A stretch of DNA of 10,417 nucleotides from JBDSTZ01 sp039927975 (lineage in GTDB: Bacteria; Pseudomonadota; Gammaproteobacteria; Burkholderiales; Burkholderiaceae_D): the NCBI GenBank assembly GCA_039927975.1, contig JBDSTZ010000114.1, forward strand, positions 1 to 10,417. The letters are read 5' to 3'. A program made the translations under genes and the position numbers. Positions 1 through 8,835 of the stretch are shown piece by piece (positions within the stretch are counted from its first letter, which is position 1; every line of letters begins with the position of its first letter). The notes below the pieces were generated by a model. The model was given only the letters and a program-made list of their open reading frames with translations, did not search any database and had not been told where the DNA came from.

Positions 1-995
1 AGCGCGAACTGCTGCTCGACACCATGGTCCAGAACACCCCGGTGGCGATGGTGCTGGCGGCCGACAGCGCGGCCGGGCGCAGCGTGGTGTACGCCAACCT
101 GGCGGCGCGCCAGCTGCTCGGCGACGGCCGCAAGCTCGAAGGCCACGCCCTGGGCGAGCTGCTGGCCCACACCTCGCCCGCGCTGGTCGAGGCGATCGGC
201 CGAGGCGGCGACGGCCTGTTCACCGCTGGCGAAGGCGAGGACGAGGAGGTCTACCACCTGGCGCGCCGCAATTTCTGCCTCAACGGCCGCAGCCACGAAC
301 TGCTGCTGCTGCGCCAGCTGACGGCCGAACTGCGCCGCCAGGAAGTCCAGACCTGGAAAAAAGTGATCCGCGTGATCAGCCACGAATTGAACAATTCGCT
401 CGCGCCTTTGACCTCGCTGGCCCACTCCGGCGCCGAACTGGTACGGCGCGGCCAGACCGCGCGCCTGCCGCAAATCCTCGAAACCATCGAGGAACGCACC
501 CGCCACCTCGAAACCTTCATCCTCGGCTACGCGCGCTTCGCCAAGCTGCCCACCCCGCGCCTCGAAACCTGCGCGCTGGCCCCGTTCGTCGAGCGCCTCG
601 CCAGCCAGGTCGGCTTCACCTTGGTCACCGAGCTGTCGCAGGAAACGCTGTGCTGCGATCCGGCCCAGCTGGCGCAGGCGCTCCTGAACCTGCTCAAGAA
701 CGCGCATGAATCGGGCTCCCCGCCGGCCGAGGTGGCGCTGCATATCCGCCGCGCCCAGGGCGTGCTGCGCATCGAGGTGCTCGACCGAGGCCAGGGCATG
801 AGCGACGACGTCCTCACCAACGCGCTGGTGCCGTTTTACTCGACCAAGCGCAGCGGCACCGGCCTCGGTCTGGCGCTGGCGCGCGAGATCGCCGAGGCGC
901 ACGGCGGCCGCATCACCCTGTCGAACCGCGCCGGCAGCGGCCTCGCGGTGGCCTTGCTGCTGCCCGCCGTCGTCCCGGCCGCGCTGCCGGCCTGA
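1..995 (+). CDS. NtrY-like sensor histidine kinase, C-terminal part (5' end outside window)
   Basis: The frame is open from base 3 and the N-terminus lies upstream, so the ATG at 24 is probably internal (the preceding residues RELLLDT read as kinase linker). Seen: a PAS-like segment (about the first 90 visible residues, with NTPVAMVLAAD and VVYANLAARQLL), then a dimerisation/H-box ISHELNNSLAP with the phospho-accepting His at bases 381-383. The ATPase follows, with an N-box (LLKNAHES), a G1 box (DRGQGMS), an F-box (VPFYSTK) and a G2 box (GTGLGLALA). All catalytic motifs are intact. The NN-S-L-x-P H-box resembles NtrY-type kinases, which usually pair with a sigma-54-dependent or NtrX-like regulator and carry N-terminal membrane segments; both would lie upstream here. 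It ends in TGA at 993-995, 44 bp before the next gene. It is unlikely to belong to the downstream signalling operon. Confidence 0.9.
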   Translation, partial: RELLLDTMVQNTPVAMVLAADSAAGRSVVYANLAARQLLGDGRKLEGHALGELLAHTSPALVEAIGRGGDGLFTAGEGEDEEVYHLARRNFCLNGRSHELLLLRQLTAELRRQEVQTWKKVIRVISHELNNSLAPLTSLAHSGAELVRRGQTARLPQILETIEERTRHLETFILGYARFAKLPTPRLETCALAPFVERLASQVGFTLVTELSQETLCCDPAQLAQALLNLLKNAHESGSPPAEVALHIRRAQGVLRIEVLDRGQGMSDDVLTNALVPFYSTKRSGTGLGLALAREIAEAHGGRITLSNRAGSGLAVALLLPAVVPAALPA

Positions 996-1004
996 CCCGC
1001 GCTC

Positions 1005-1013
1005 TGGTAAGAT
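1005..1013 (+). promoter_or_regulatory. Possible extended -10 promoter element before the spermidine-synthase-like gene
   Basis: TGG followed by TAAGAT matches an extended -10 pattern (TGn plus a 4/6 hexamer) in the 44-bp gap between two co-directional genes. No convincing -35 is visible upstream. A start near 1020 would leave a leader of about 20 nt. The element is weak and may be fortuitous. Confidence 0.3.
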
Positions 1014-1039
1014 CGGCTTTCGTCTTTGCTGGTCCAGTC

Positions 1040-1825
1040 ATGTCTTCCTCCTCTTCCGCGCCGGCGGTCAACGGCCGCTTCGAGCGCCCCGGCCATCCGC
1101 CCGCCACCGTCACCGAATTTCGCGGCGTGCGCTTTCTGCACCTGGGCACCTCCTGGGTGCAGGGCGCGATGCGGCTCGACAAACCGGACGCGATCGAACT
1201 CGAATACGTCCAGATGATGATGATGTGGTTGCTCTTTTGCGAGCGCCCGCGCCACATCGTCCAGCTCGGCCTGGGCAGCGCCGCGCTCACCAAGTTCTGC
1301 TACCGCCGCTTTCCTGACGCCCGCGTGACGGCGGTCGAACTCAATCCGAACGTGATCGCCATCTGCCGCGAACTGTTTGCCCTGCCGCCCGACGACGCCC
1401 GCCTGGCGGTGCGCGAAATGAACGCGCTCGATTTCGTCCTCGACCCGGCCAACCGCGGCGCCGTCGACGTCCTCCAGGTCGACCTCTACGACGAAGAGGC
1501 GCGCGGCCCGGTGCTCGACAGCGTCGAGTTCTACCAGGGCTGCTACGACTGCCTGTCGGCCGACGGCGTCATGCTCGCCAACGTGTTCGGCGACTACAGC
1601 AATTACGACAAGAACCTGCAGACCATGGAGCAGGTGTTCGACGCCGTCGTCTGGCTGCCCGAGGTCCACGACGCCAACATCGTCGTCATCGCCTTCAAGT
1701 GCGCGCCGCAAATCGATTTCAGCGTACTGTATCAACGTGCGGCCGAGATAAGGCGGCGCCTGAACCTGCCGGCCAAGCGCTGGGTCACGGGCCTCAAGGA
1801 ATGGATGCACGATCATCAGCACTAG
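1040..1825 (+). CDS. Spermidine synthase-like (aminopropyltransferase-fold) protein
   Basis: A 261-residue soluble protein with a class-I Rossmann fold like spermidine synthases and SAM methyltransferases. Seen: an N-terminal beta segment (FRGVRFLHLGTSWVQGAMRL, about 27-46), a nucleotide-binding loop VQLGLGSAALTKF (74-86), an acidic end of strand 2 (VELNP, E100), and VDLYDEEARGP (147-157), whose D148 and D151 keep the D-x-x-D spacing of the catalytic loop of polyamine synthases. The usual GGGDGG loop is replaced by LGLGSA and the D-x-T-D-P context is altered, so true aminopropyl transfer to putrescine is not assured. The start at 1040 (MSSSSSAP) lacks a clear Shine-Dalgarno sequence. It sits between a kinase and a signalling operon with no obvious functional link. 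Proteins of this type are commonly named spermidine synthase by similarity alone. Confidence 0.8.
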   Translation: MSSSSSAPAVNGRFERPGHPPATVTEFRGVRFLHLGTSWVQGAMRLDKPDAIELEYVQMMMMWLLFCERPRHIVQLGLGSAALTKFCYRRFPDARVTAVELNPNVIAICRELFALPPDDARLAVREMNALDFVLDPANRGAVDVLQVDLYDEEARGPVLDSVEFYQGCYDCLSADGVMLANVFGDYSNYDKNLQTMEQVFDAVVWLPEVHDANIVVIAFKCAPQIDFSVLYQRAAEIRRRLNLPAKRWVTGLKEWMHDHQH

Positions 1826-1987
1826 CGGCGCCGCATTGCCGAATCGTCATGATCGATACCGTTGCATTACTGTTGCTTTGAGGCTATAAGCGCTTGCCTT
1901 GCCCAGATCGTTGGGGCATAGTGGGTCATACCGAAGGCCGTGCGGACCGCCCGGTTTATAGCGCTTTTGCGAATGAGGCAGCAGGCC
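1826..1987 (+). promoter_or_regulatory. Promoter and leader of the six-gene signalling operon
   Basis: This 162-bp gap is AT-richer than its surroundings. TTGCAT (1862-1867) and TATAAG (1885-1890) are separated by 17 bp, a good sigma-70-like arrangement (3/6 and 5/6). A start near 1897 would give a leader of about 90 nt. The -10 overlaps a perfect 8-bp palindrome AAGCGCTT (1888-1895), and a related TATAGCGCTT recurs at 1957-1966. Inside the leader, TGCCC (1900-1904) and GGGCA (1914-1918) could form a 5-bp stem with a 9-nt loop. No U-tract and no recognisable riboswitch were seen. Confidence 0.5.
1975..1978 (+). promoter_or_regulatory. Ribosome binding site choosing the start at 1988
   Basis: GAGG ends 9 nt before the ATG at 1988. 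The upstream in-frame alternatives, GTG at 1940 and ATG at 1973, have no purine-rich sequence at a proper distance, and the residues they would add (RTARFIALL...) do not look like family sequence. Confidence 0.5.
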
Positions 1988-4285
1988 ATGACAAGCATGG
2001 AACCGCCGATCGACATCGACCAGGACCGTGGCGCCGACGCCCTGGCCGAGCTGAAGCTGCGCGCCAGCCAGGACGAGCTGACCGGCCTGCCCAACCGCGC
2101 CGCCTTCCGCCAGCGCCTTGACGCCGCCATCGCGCGCGCCGACAGCGACGACCACGGCGTCGCGTTGCTGTGCATCGGCTTCGACAAACTCGGCCCCCTG
2201 CTCGACAAGCTCAGTCACAGCGACGCCGACCAGCTGCTGGCGGCCGTCGCCCAGCGCCTGCAGCGCTGCCTCGGCGCCGCCGACACCCTGGCGCGCCACG
2301 GCAGCCACGCCTTTGTCCTGCTGGCCGGCGACATCGTCCATCCCGGCCAGGTCGCCGCCATCGGCGCCCAGGTGCTGGCGGTGCTGGCCGCGCCCTTCAC
2401 CGTCGGCGGCCAGATGTTTACCGCGCAGTCGCAGCCGGTCAGCGTGGGCGGCTACGAACTGCACCTGTACGCGCGGGTCGGCAGCGCGGCCTGGCCGCGC
2501 GACAGCGCCGACGGCGCCGGCCTGCTGCATTGCGCCGACATGGCGCTGGCGCAGGCGCGCGCCGGCGGCGCCGAGCGCTACGCCGCCTACAGCACCGACA
2601 TGAGCGAACGCGCGCTCGCGCTCATCCGCATGCAGGCGGCGCTGCACATGGCGCTGGCCAACAACGAACTGCGCCTGTCCTATCAACCGGTGGTCGACCT
2701 GCAGGACGGCGCCCTGTGCGCGCTTGGCGCCGTGCTGCGCTGGCGCCACCCGGACATGGGCGAGGTCGAGGCGCGCGACTTCATGCCGGTGGCCGACGAC
2801 GCCGGCCTCTCGCGCGCGATCGGCGAGTGGGCGCTGCGGCGCGCCCTCACCGACATGCGCGACTGGCAGGACAGCGGCCTGGAACCGCCGCGCGTGGCGC
2901 TGGCCATCTCGGCGCGCCAGTTCGGCGACCGCGACCTGGCCGCGCGCGTCGCCAGCGCGCTCGACGACGCCGCCATCGCCCCCGCCCTGCTCACGCTCGA
3001 AGTGACCGAGGCGGTCCTCATGCACGAGCCGGAAGCGAGCGCCGACACGCTCGACCTGCTCAAGGCGCTCGGCATCGGCCTCGCCCTCGACGGCATCGGC
3101 GCCGGCACCTCCTCGCCCGGCCACCTCAAGCGCTTTCCGCTCGACCGCGTCGGCATCGACCGCGCGCTGACCGCGCGCCTGCTGCCCGAGGGCCAGGACG
3201 CCGCGCTCGTCACCACCATCATCGACACCGCCCACCACGTCGGCCTGCGGGTGGTGGCCAAGGGCGTCGACAGCGAAGCGCTGTGCGACTTCTTGCGCCG
3301 CAACATGTGCGACCAGGTGCAGGGCGACTTCCTCGGCCCCGCCGTCGACGCCGCCAGCGTGCCGCGCCTGCTGCGCGCCGACAGCCTGCTCGCGCCGCAC
3401 CTGCTGCGCATCCAGCAGCGCCCCCGCACCCTGCTGCTGGTCGACGACGAACAGAACATCGTCTCCGCGCTCAAGCGCCTGCTGCGCCGCGACGGCTACC
3501 AGATCCTCACCGCCGGCGGCGGACGCGAAGGCCTTGAAGTGCTGGCCGCCCACAGCGTCGACGTCATCGTCTCCGACCAGCGCATGCCGGGCATGCTGGG
3601 CGCCGACTTCCTGCGCGCGGCCAAGGACCTGTATCCCGAGACCTTGCGCATCATGCTCTCGGGGTACACCGAGCTGCAGTCGGTCACCGACGCCGTCAAC
3701 GAAGGCGCGATCTACAAATTCCTCACCAAGCCGTGGGACGACGACGGCCTGCGCGGCCACATCGCCGACGCCTTCCGGATCAAGGAAACCGCCGACGAGA
3801 ACGAACGCCTGAACCTGGCGCTGCGCACCGCCAACCACGAAATGGCGCTCACCAACCGCCGCATGGAAGAGCTGCTGCGCCAGAACCAGCAGCAGATCGC
3901 GCGCGACGGCATCAGCCTCAATATCGCCCGCGAACTGCTCGAGTTCATGCCGCTGCCGGTCATCGGGCTCGACGACGACGGCATGGTCGCCTTTGTCAAC
4001 GCCGCCGCCGAAGCGCTGTTTCGCGGCGTCGCCATTCTCGGCGCCGAGGCGCGCTACGTGCTGCCGCAGCTGTTCGATGGCGATGCCGACGATGGCGCGG
4101 GCGCCGCCAACAGCGACGGCGCCAATGGCGCCGCACCGCGCCAGGCCGAACTCGACAACCGTCTGTACCAGGTCGTCACCCACCCGATGGGCGCCAGGTC
4201 GGCCTCGCGCGGCAGCCTGATCACCCTGAGCCCCCTTGCCATTCCCGTCCACCCCGCCACCAGCACCAGCGAGTCCGCCCCATGA
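1988..4285 (+). CDS. Degenerate GGDEF-EAL protein fused to a receiver and a PAS-like domain
   Basis: A 765-residue cytoplasmic protein with no membrane segment. Domains in order: GGDEF-like (about 27-200, opening with DELTGLPNRAAF at 29-40), EAL-like (about 214-462), receiver (about 480-600), helical linker (600-645) and PAS-like (about 645-749). The GGDEF signature reads GSHAF (105-109) and the I-site Arg is lost (GAAD). In the EAL part the EAL motif is GAV (247-249), the metal-binding Asn is A306, DDFGTG is DGIGAG (second Asp is G369), the catalytic Lys is G389 and AEGVE is AKGVD (Glu is K425). E338, D368 and Q445 are retained. Both enzyme domains therefore look catalytically dead. The receiver looks functional: D486/D487, phospho-acceptor D530 (VSDQRMPG), S558 and K581 in TKPW. 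A Gly/Ala/Asp-rich stretch (697-719) interrupts the PAS-like region. It is the first gene of the operon and overlaps the next by ATGA. Likely role, inferred: a phosphorylation-controlled scaffold or nucleotide-sensing protein. Confidence 0.9.
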   Translation: MTSMEPPIDIDQDRGADALAELKLRASQDELTGLPNRAAFRQRLDAAIARADSDDHGVALLCIGFDKLGPLLDKLSHSDADQLLAAVAQRLQRCLGAADTLARHGSHAFVLLAGDIVHPGQVAAIGAQVLAVLAAPFTVGGQMFTAQSQPVSVGGYELHLYARVGSAAWPRDSADGAGLLHCADMALAQARAGGAERYAAYSTDMSERALALIRMQAALHMALANNELRLSYQPVVDLQDGALCALGAVLRWRHPDMGEVEARDFMPVADDAGLSRAIGEWALRRALTDMRDWQDSGLEPPRVALAISARQFGDRDLAARVASALDDAAIAPALLTLEVTEAVLMHEPEASADTLDLLKALGIGLALDGIGAGTSSPGHLKRFPLDRVGIDRALTARLLPEGQDAALVTTIIDTAHHVGLRVVAKGVDSEALCDFLRRNMCDQVQGDFLGPAVDAASVPRLLRADSLLAPHLLRIQQRPRTLLLVDDEQNIVSALKRLLRRDGYQILTAGGGREGLEVLAAHSVDVIVSDQRMPGMLGADFLRAAKDLYPETLRIMLSGYTELQSVTDAVNEGAIYKFLTKPWDDDGLRGHIADAFRIKETADENERLNLALRTANHEMALTNRRMEELLRQNQQQIARDGISLNIARELLEFMPLPVIGLDDDGMVAFVNAAAEALFRGVAILGAEARYVLPQLFDGDADDGAGAANSDGANGAAPRQAELDNRLYQVVTHPMGARSASRGSLITLSPLAIPVHPATSTSESAP

Positions 4286-4611
4286 ACAGCGACACCATCG
4301 ACATCGACGACGCCAGCGCCGGCATGACACTGGCCGATGATCTGCACGACAGCCGCGGCGCTGTACTGCTGCCGGCCGGCGCCTCGCTCAGCGAAGCGAC
4401 CCTCAACTCGCTGCGCCGGCGCGGCATCGAGCGCCTGTGCGTGCAGGCGGCGGCCGCGGCGTCCGAGCCCGCCGACGACGCCGCCCTGGAGGGCGAACGC
4501 GAACGCCAGTGCGCCCGCCTGCAGCGCCTGTTCCGCCGCAGCGCCGGCGTGCAGGCCAGCGACGCCCTGCTGGCGCGCCTGGTCCAATACCGCCGCCAGG
4601 GCGCAGCATGA
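4282..4611 (+). CDS. Small protein resembling the accessory domain of HD-GYP regulators
   Basis: A 109-residue protein overlapping its upstream neighbour by ATGA (4282-4285) and its downstream neighbour by ATGA (4608-4611). The first half, about residues 10-53, contains AGMTLADDLHDSRGAVLLPA and then a helix with LSEATLNSLRRRGIERLCV. This pattern (GMxL, DL, GxxLL, LxExxL) often accompanies HD-GYP and related signalling proteins, and the C-terminus of the REC-HD-GYP protein in the same operon carries a recognisable copy (about residues 381-430). The second half is Ala/Arg-rich and probably helical. No catalytic motif, signal peptide or membrane segment is visible. No strong ribosome binding site is seen, so translation is probably coupled to the upstream gene. 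The function is unknown; a regulatory or adaptor subunit for the HDOD or HD-GYP protein is an inference. Confidence 0.8.
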   Translation: MNSDTIDIDDASAGMTLADDLHDSRGAVLLPAGASLSEATLNSLRRRGIERLCVQAAAAASEPADDAALEGERERQCARLQRLFRRSAGVQASDALLARLVQYRRQGAA

Positions 4612-5438
4612 GCATCGCCCTCGAAAACGTCATCAAGCAGATCCAGACCCTGCCCTCGCTGCCGGCCGTCGTGGTCGAACTGCTCTCATCGATGGACCAG
4701 GAGGACATCGACGTCGGCAGCCTGGCCGCCAAGATCGCCCTCGACCAGGCGCTCACCGCCAAGACCCTGCGGCTGGCCAACTCCTCCTTCTACGGCATGT
4801 CATCGAAGGTCACCACCATCGCCCAGGCCATCTCGGTGCTCGGCTTTAACAGCATCCGCACCATCGTCACCGCCTGCTCGCTGACCGGCGCCTTCCAGGA
4901 CAACGGCCAGGGCAGCTTCAACTTCAAGGCCTTCTGGCGCCATTCGGTCGCCACCGCAGTGTGCGCCAAGCTGCTGGCGCGCCAGCTGCGGCTCAACCCC
5001 GACACCGCCTTCACCGCCGGCCTGCTGCACGACATCGGCAGCCTGGTGCTGGCCACCCGCTTCCCCCAGCAGTACGAAGAGATGCTGGCCTACCAGCGCG
5101 CCAACGATTGCTACCTGATCGAGGCCGAGCGGGTCGTCTTCGAACTCGATCACGCCGTCGTCGGCAGCGCGCTGGCCGCCTACTGGAAATTCCCGCTGGC
5201 CATGCAGCAGGCGGTGGAGACCCACCACGCCAGCGAACCGGCCGGCCTCGGGCTGGTCGTCCACGTCGCCAACACGCTGGCGCACGCGCTTGACCTGTCC
5301 GATGTCGAGGACGACCTGGCGCCGCCGATCGACGCCGCCGTCTGGAAGGCGCTCGACCTGTCCGACGCCGCCAGCCGCGCGCTGTTCCGCAACGCCGAGG
5401 AGACCTTCCATGAACTGTCCCAGATCCTGGTCACCTGA
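4608..5438 (+). CDS. HDOD domain signalling protein
   Basis: A 276-residue protein made almost wholly of one HDOD domain. Seen: the N-terminal LPSLPAVVVELL (about 15-26), DQALTAKTLRLANSSFYG (46-63), where the LRLANSSFYG pattern is a hallmark of the family, ISVLGFNSIRTIV (75-87), WRHS (110-113), AGLLHDIGSLVL (137-148) with H141-D142, and ETHH (204-207). HDOD proteins are related to HD phosphohydrolases but most have no demonstrated enzyme activity; several act in regulation of motility, virulence or chemosensory responses. The length is normal for a stand-alone HDOD protein. The start is the ATG in the ATGA overlap with the small upstream gene, and MSIALENVIKQIQTLPSLPA is a typical N-terminus. 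It sits between two genes carrying degenerate cyclic-di-GMP domains, which suggests it is an output or partner of them. Confidence 0.92.
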   Translation: MSIALENVIKQIQTLPSLPAVVVELLSSMDQEDIDVGSLAAKIALDQALTAKTLRLANSSFYGMSSKVTTIAQAISVLGFNSIRTIVTACSLTGAFQDNGQGSFNFKAFWRHSVATAVCAKLLARQLRLNPDTAFTAGLLHDIGSLVLATRFPQQYEEMLAYQRANDCYLIEAERVVFELDHAVVGSALAAYWKFPLAMQQAVETHHASEPAGLGLVVHVANTLAHALDLSDVEDDLAPPIDAAVWKALDLSDAASRALFRNAEETFHELSQILVT

Positions 5439-5447
5439 GGAGCGCCG

Positions 5448-6922
<1,475 letters not shown>

Positions 6923-6926
<4 letters not shown>

Positions 6927-8251
6927 GCGACGCCGACGACCTGGCCGGAGTCAAGGAAGACCCGCCGCCGACCCTCTTGTGCGTCGACGACGAGCCGAAC
7001 ATCCTGTCCTCGCTGCGGCGCCTGTTCCGCGCCAAGGGCTACCGCGTGCTGACGGCCGAAGGCGGCGCCGCTGGTCTCGCGCTGCTCGAACAGGAACAGG
7101 TCGACCTGGTCATCTCCGACATGCGCATGCCCGAGATGGACGGCGCCCAGTTCCTCGAACACGTGCGCAACCGCCACCCGGACACCGTGCGCCTGCTGTT
7201 GACCGGCTACTCCGACATCACCTCGATCCTGGCCGCCATCAACCGCGGCGAAATCTACCGCTACATCACCAAGCCGTGGGACGACAACGACATCGTGCTG
7301 CTGGTGCGCGACGCGCTCAGCCGCCGCGCGCTGGAAATGCTGGCGCGCCGCCAGACCGAGGAACTGCGCCTGCTCAACGCCAGCCTCGAAGCCAAGGTCG
7401 AAGCGCGCACCGAAGAACTGCGCGCCTCGCACGCCTCGATCAGCAGCGCCAACGAAAAACTCAAGCGCAACTTCATCACCACCATCAAGATCTTCTCGAG
7501 CATGATCGAAATGCGCGGCGGGATGCTGGCCGGGCATTCGCGCCGGGTGGCCGACCTGGCGCGCCGCATCGCCGCCAAGATGGGGCTCGACGCCAAGGCC
7601 AGCCAGGAAGTGTTCATCGCCGGCCTGCTGCACGACATCGGCAAGATCGGCTACCCGGACGAAATGCTGCGCATGGCCGTCAACATGCTGGCCGGCGACA
7701 ATTTGGCGATTTACCGCAAAAGCCCGGTGCGCGCCGAACAGCTCCTGATGCCGCTCGAAGACCTGCAATCGGTGGCGGCGATCCTGCGCGCGCACATGGA
7801 GCGCTTCGACGGCGGCGGCTTCCCCGACGGCCTGTCCGGCCTGTCGATTCCGCTCGGCGCCCGCATCCTCGGGCTGGCCTCCGACTACGACAACCTGCAG
7901 CAGGGCGCACTGGTGCAGCGCCGCGTGCTGCCGGAGGACGCCAAGCAGCTGATCTACGACAGCAGCGGCAAGCGCTACGATCCTTCGGTGGTGGCGGCCT
8001 TCCGCGCGCTGCTCGACGGCGACGCCCCCGAACAGGTGCAGGACATGGCGATCGCCTCGCACGCGCTCGAACCGGGCATGGTGCTCTCGCGCGACCTGGT
8101 CAGCCGCGACGGCCTGATGCTGCTGTCGGCCGACCACGTGCTCGACGAACGCATGATCCGCCAGGTGCAGGACTTCGAGACCAAGGGCGACGTGCGCCTG
8201 AACATCCGGGTCTGGCCGCGCAAGACCGACAAGACTGCGAAAGCGACATGA
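6923..8251 (+). CDS. Response regulator with receiver and divergent HD-GYP domain
   Basis: A 442-residue protein of the RpfG-like layout. Receiver (about 16-132): acidic pair D22/D23, phospho-acceptor D66 (ISDMRMPEMDG), T94 (LLTGYSD) and K118 (ITKPW). A helical linker (about 133-183) leads to an HD-GYP-like domain (about 184-368). Retained: GHS H205, the HD pair H237-D238 (LLHDIGKIG) and H291. Altered: the usual His of the K-H-P motif is S267 (YRKSP), the second His of the HHE motif is M292 (HMERFDG), GYP reads GFP, and the Asp of the ADxYDAL motif is S320 (ASDYDNL). Metal binding is therefore probably impaired and hydrolysis of cyclic-di-GMP doubtful. The C-terminus (about 381-430) repeats the motif of the small upstream protein. 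The ATG at 6923 follows AAGGAG (6910-6915) at a 7-nt spacing and overlaps the kinase stop codon. Confidence 0.93.
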
Positions 8252-8778
8252 TGCGACACATCCTGCTGGTCGACGACGAACCGAACGTCCTCAACGCGCT
8301 GGTGCGCGCGATGAAACAGCACCTCGACATTGGCGACGTGCGAATCGAGACCTTCGTCAATCCCTTCGACGCCTTGAACCGCTGCTGCGTGCACGACTTC
8401 GACATCGTCATCTCCGACTACCGCATGCCGCAAATGACCGGGGTCGACTTCCTGCAGGCGCTCAAGGAAGTCGCGCCGGCCACGGTGCGCATGATTTTGT
8501 CCGCCTCGACCGAATTCGAGACCGTGACGGCGGCCATCAACGACGCCCAGGTGTTCCGCTACATTCCGAAGCCTTGGCAAGTCGATGACCTCAAGCAGAA
8601 CATCCGGCTGGCGCTGGTGCAGCGCGACCGGCTGGTCGAGGAGGCGCGCCTGGCCGGCCAGGCGCGCGTGAAGGAAGCCGAACTCACGCCGGAAGAGGTC
8701 GAGGCCCAGCTGCTGGAAGAAGAAGAGCCGGGCATGCTGAAAGTGAAATGGGGCCCGAACGGCGAAATCCTGTTGTGA
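8248..8778 (+). CDS. Stand-alone receiver protein with conserved-looking acidic tail
   Basis: A 176-residue protein whose receiver domain covers about residues 3-125: acidic D9/D10 (VDDEPN), phospho-acceptor D57 (VISDYRMPQM), switch Ser S85 (ILSAST) and K108 (IPKPW). It has no DNA-binding or enzymatic output domain. After a helix (about 120-145) comes an unusual tail, ELTPEEVEAQLLEEEE (145-160), ending in PGMLKVKWGPNGEILL. This may be a docking peptide; its function is unknown. ATGATG at 8248 gives two possible starts one codon apart, and the first overlaps the previous stop as ATGA. Being last in the operon and facing a paralogous kinase gene downstream, it could act as a shared phosphate acceptor or adaptor (inference). 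Confidence 0.92.
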   Translation: MMRHILLVDDEPNVLNALVRAMKQHLDIGDVRIETFVNPFDALNRCCVHDFDIVISDYRMPQMTGVDFLQALKEVAPATVRMILSASTEFETVTAAINDAQVFRYIPKPWQVDDLKQNIRLALVQRDRLVEEARLAGQARVKEAELTPEEVEAQLLEEEEPGMLKVKWGPNGEILL

Positions 8779-8835
8779 CGCGCGGGCGGGCGCCGTGCGC
8801 GCCGCCGCCGGATCAAGCGCCGCTCAAGTGGCCGC
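8779..8835. other. Convergent intergenic gap with GC hairpin and 12-bp tandem repeat
   Basis: A 57-bp gap between convergent genes. GGCGGGCGC (8785-8793) can pair with GCGCgCCGCC (8797-8806) with a 3-nt loop and one bulged base, giving a 9-bp GC stem. No T-run follows on either strand, so it is not a typical intrinsic terminator, though it could slow polymerase or protect 3' ends. Confidence 0.35.

Noticed and set aside
836..1822. A 328-codon minus-strand open frame opposite the spermidine-synthase-like gene
   Set aside because: Low-complexity translation with no family motifs; it crosses two real plus-strand genes and the gap between them.
1940..1987. Longer N-terminus for the first operon protein from GTG at 1940 or ATG at 1973
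   Set aside because: No ribosome binding site at proper spacing; the ATG at 1988 has GAGG 9 nt upstream.
2170..3537. A 455-codon plus-strand frame inside the GGDEF-EAL gene
   Set aside because: Its Arg/Ala/Pro/His-rich composition is typical of the wrong frame of GC-rich DNA.
1847..4330. An 827-codon open frame on the minus strand opposite the GGDEF-EAL gene
   Set aside because: It is the antisense shadow of a GC-rich gene. Its translation is repetitive in Ala/Gly/Val/Gln/Asp without recognisable domains, while the plus strand has clear domain motifs throughout.
8785..8806. Hairpin between the convergent genes as an intrinsic terminator
   Set aside because: The stem is plausible but no T-run follows it on either strand.
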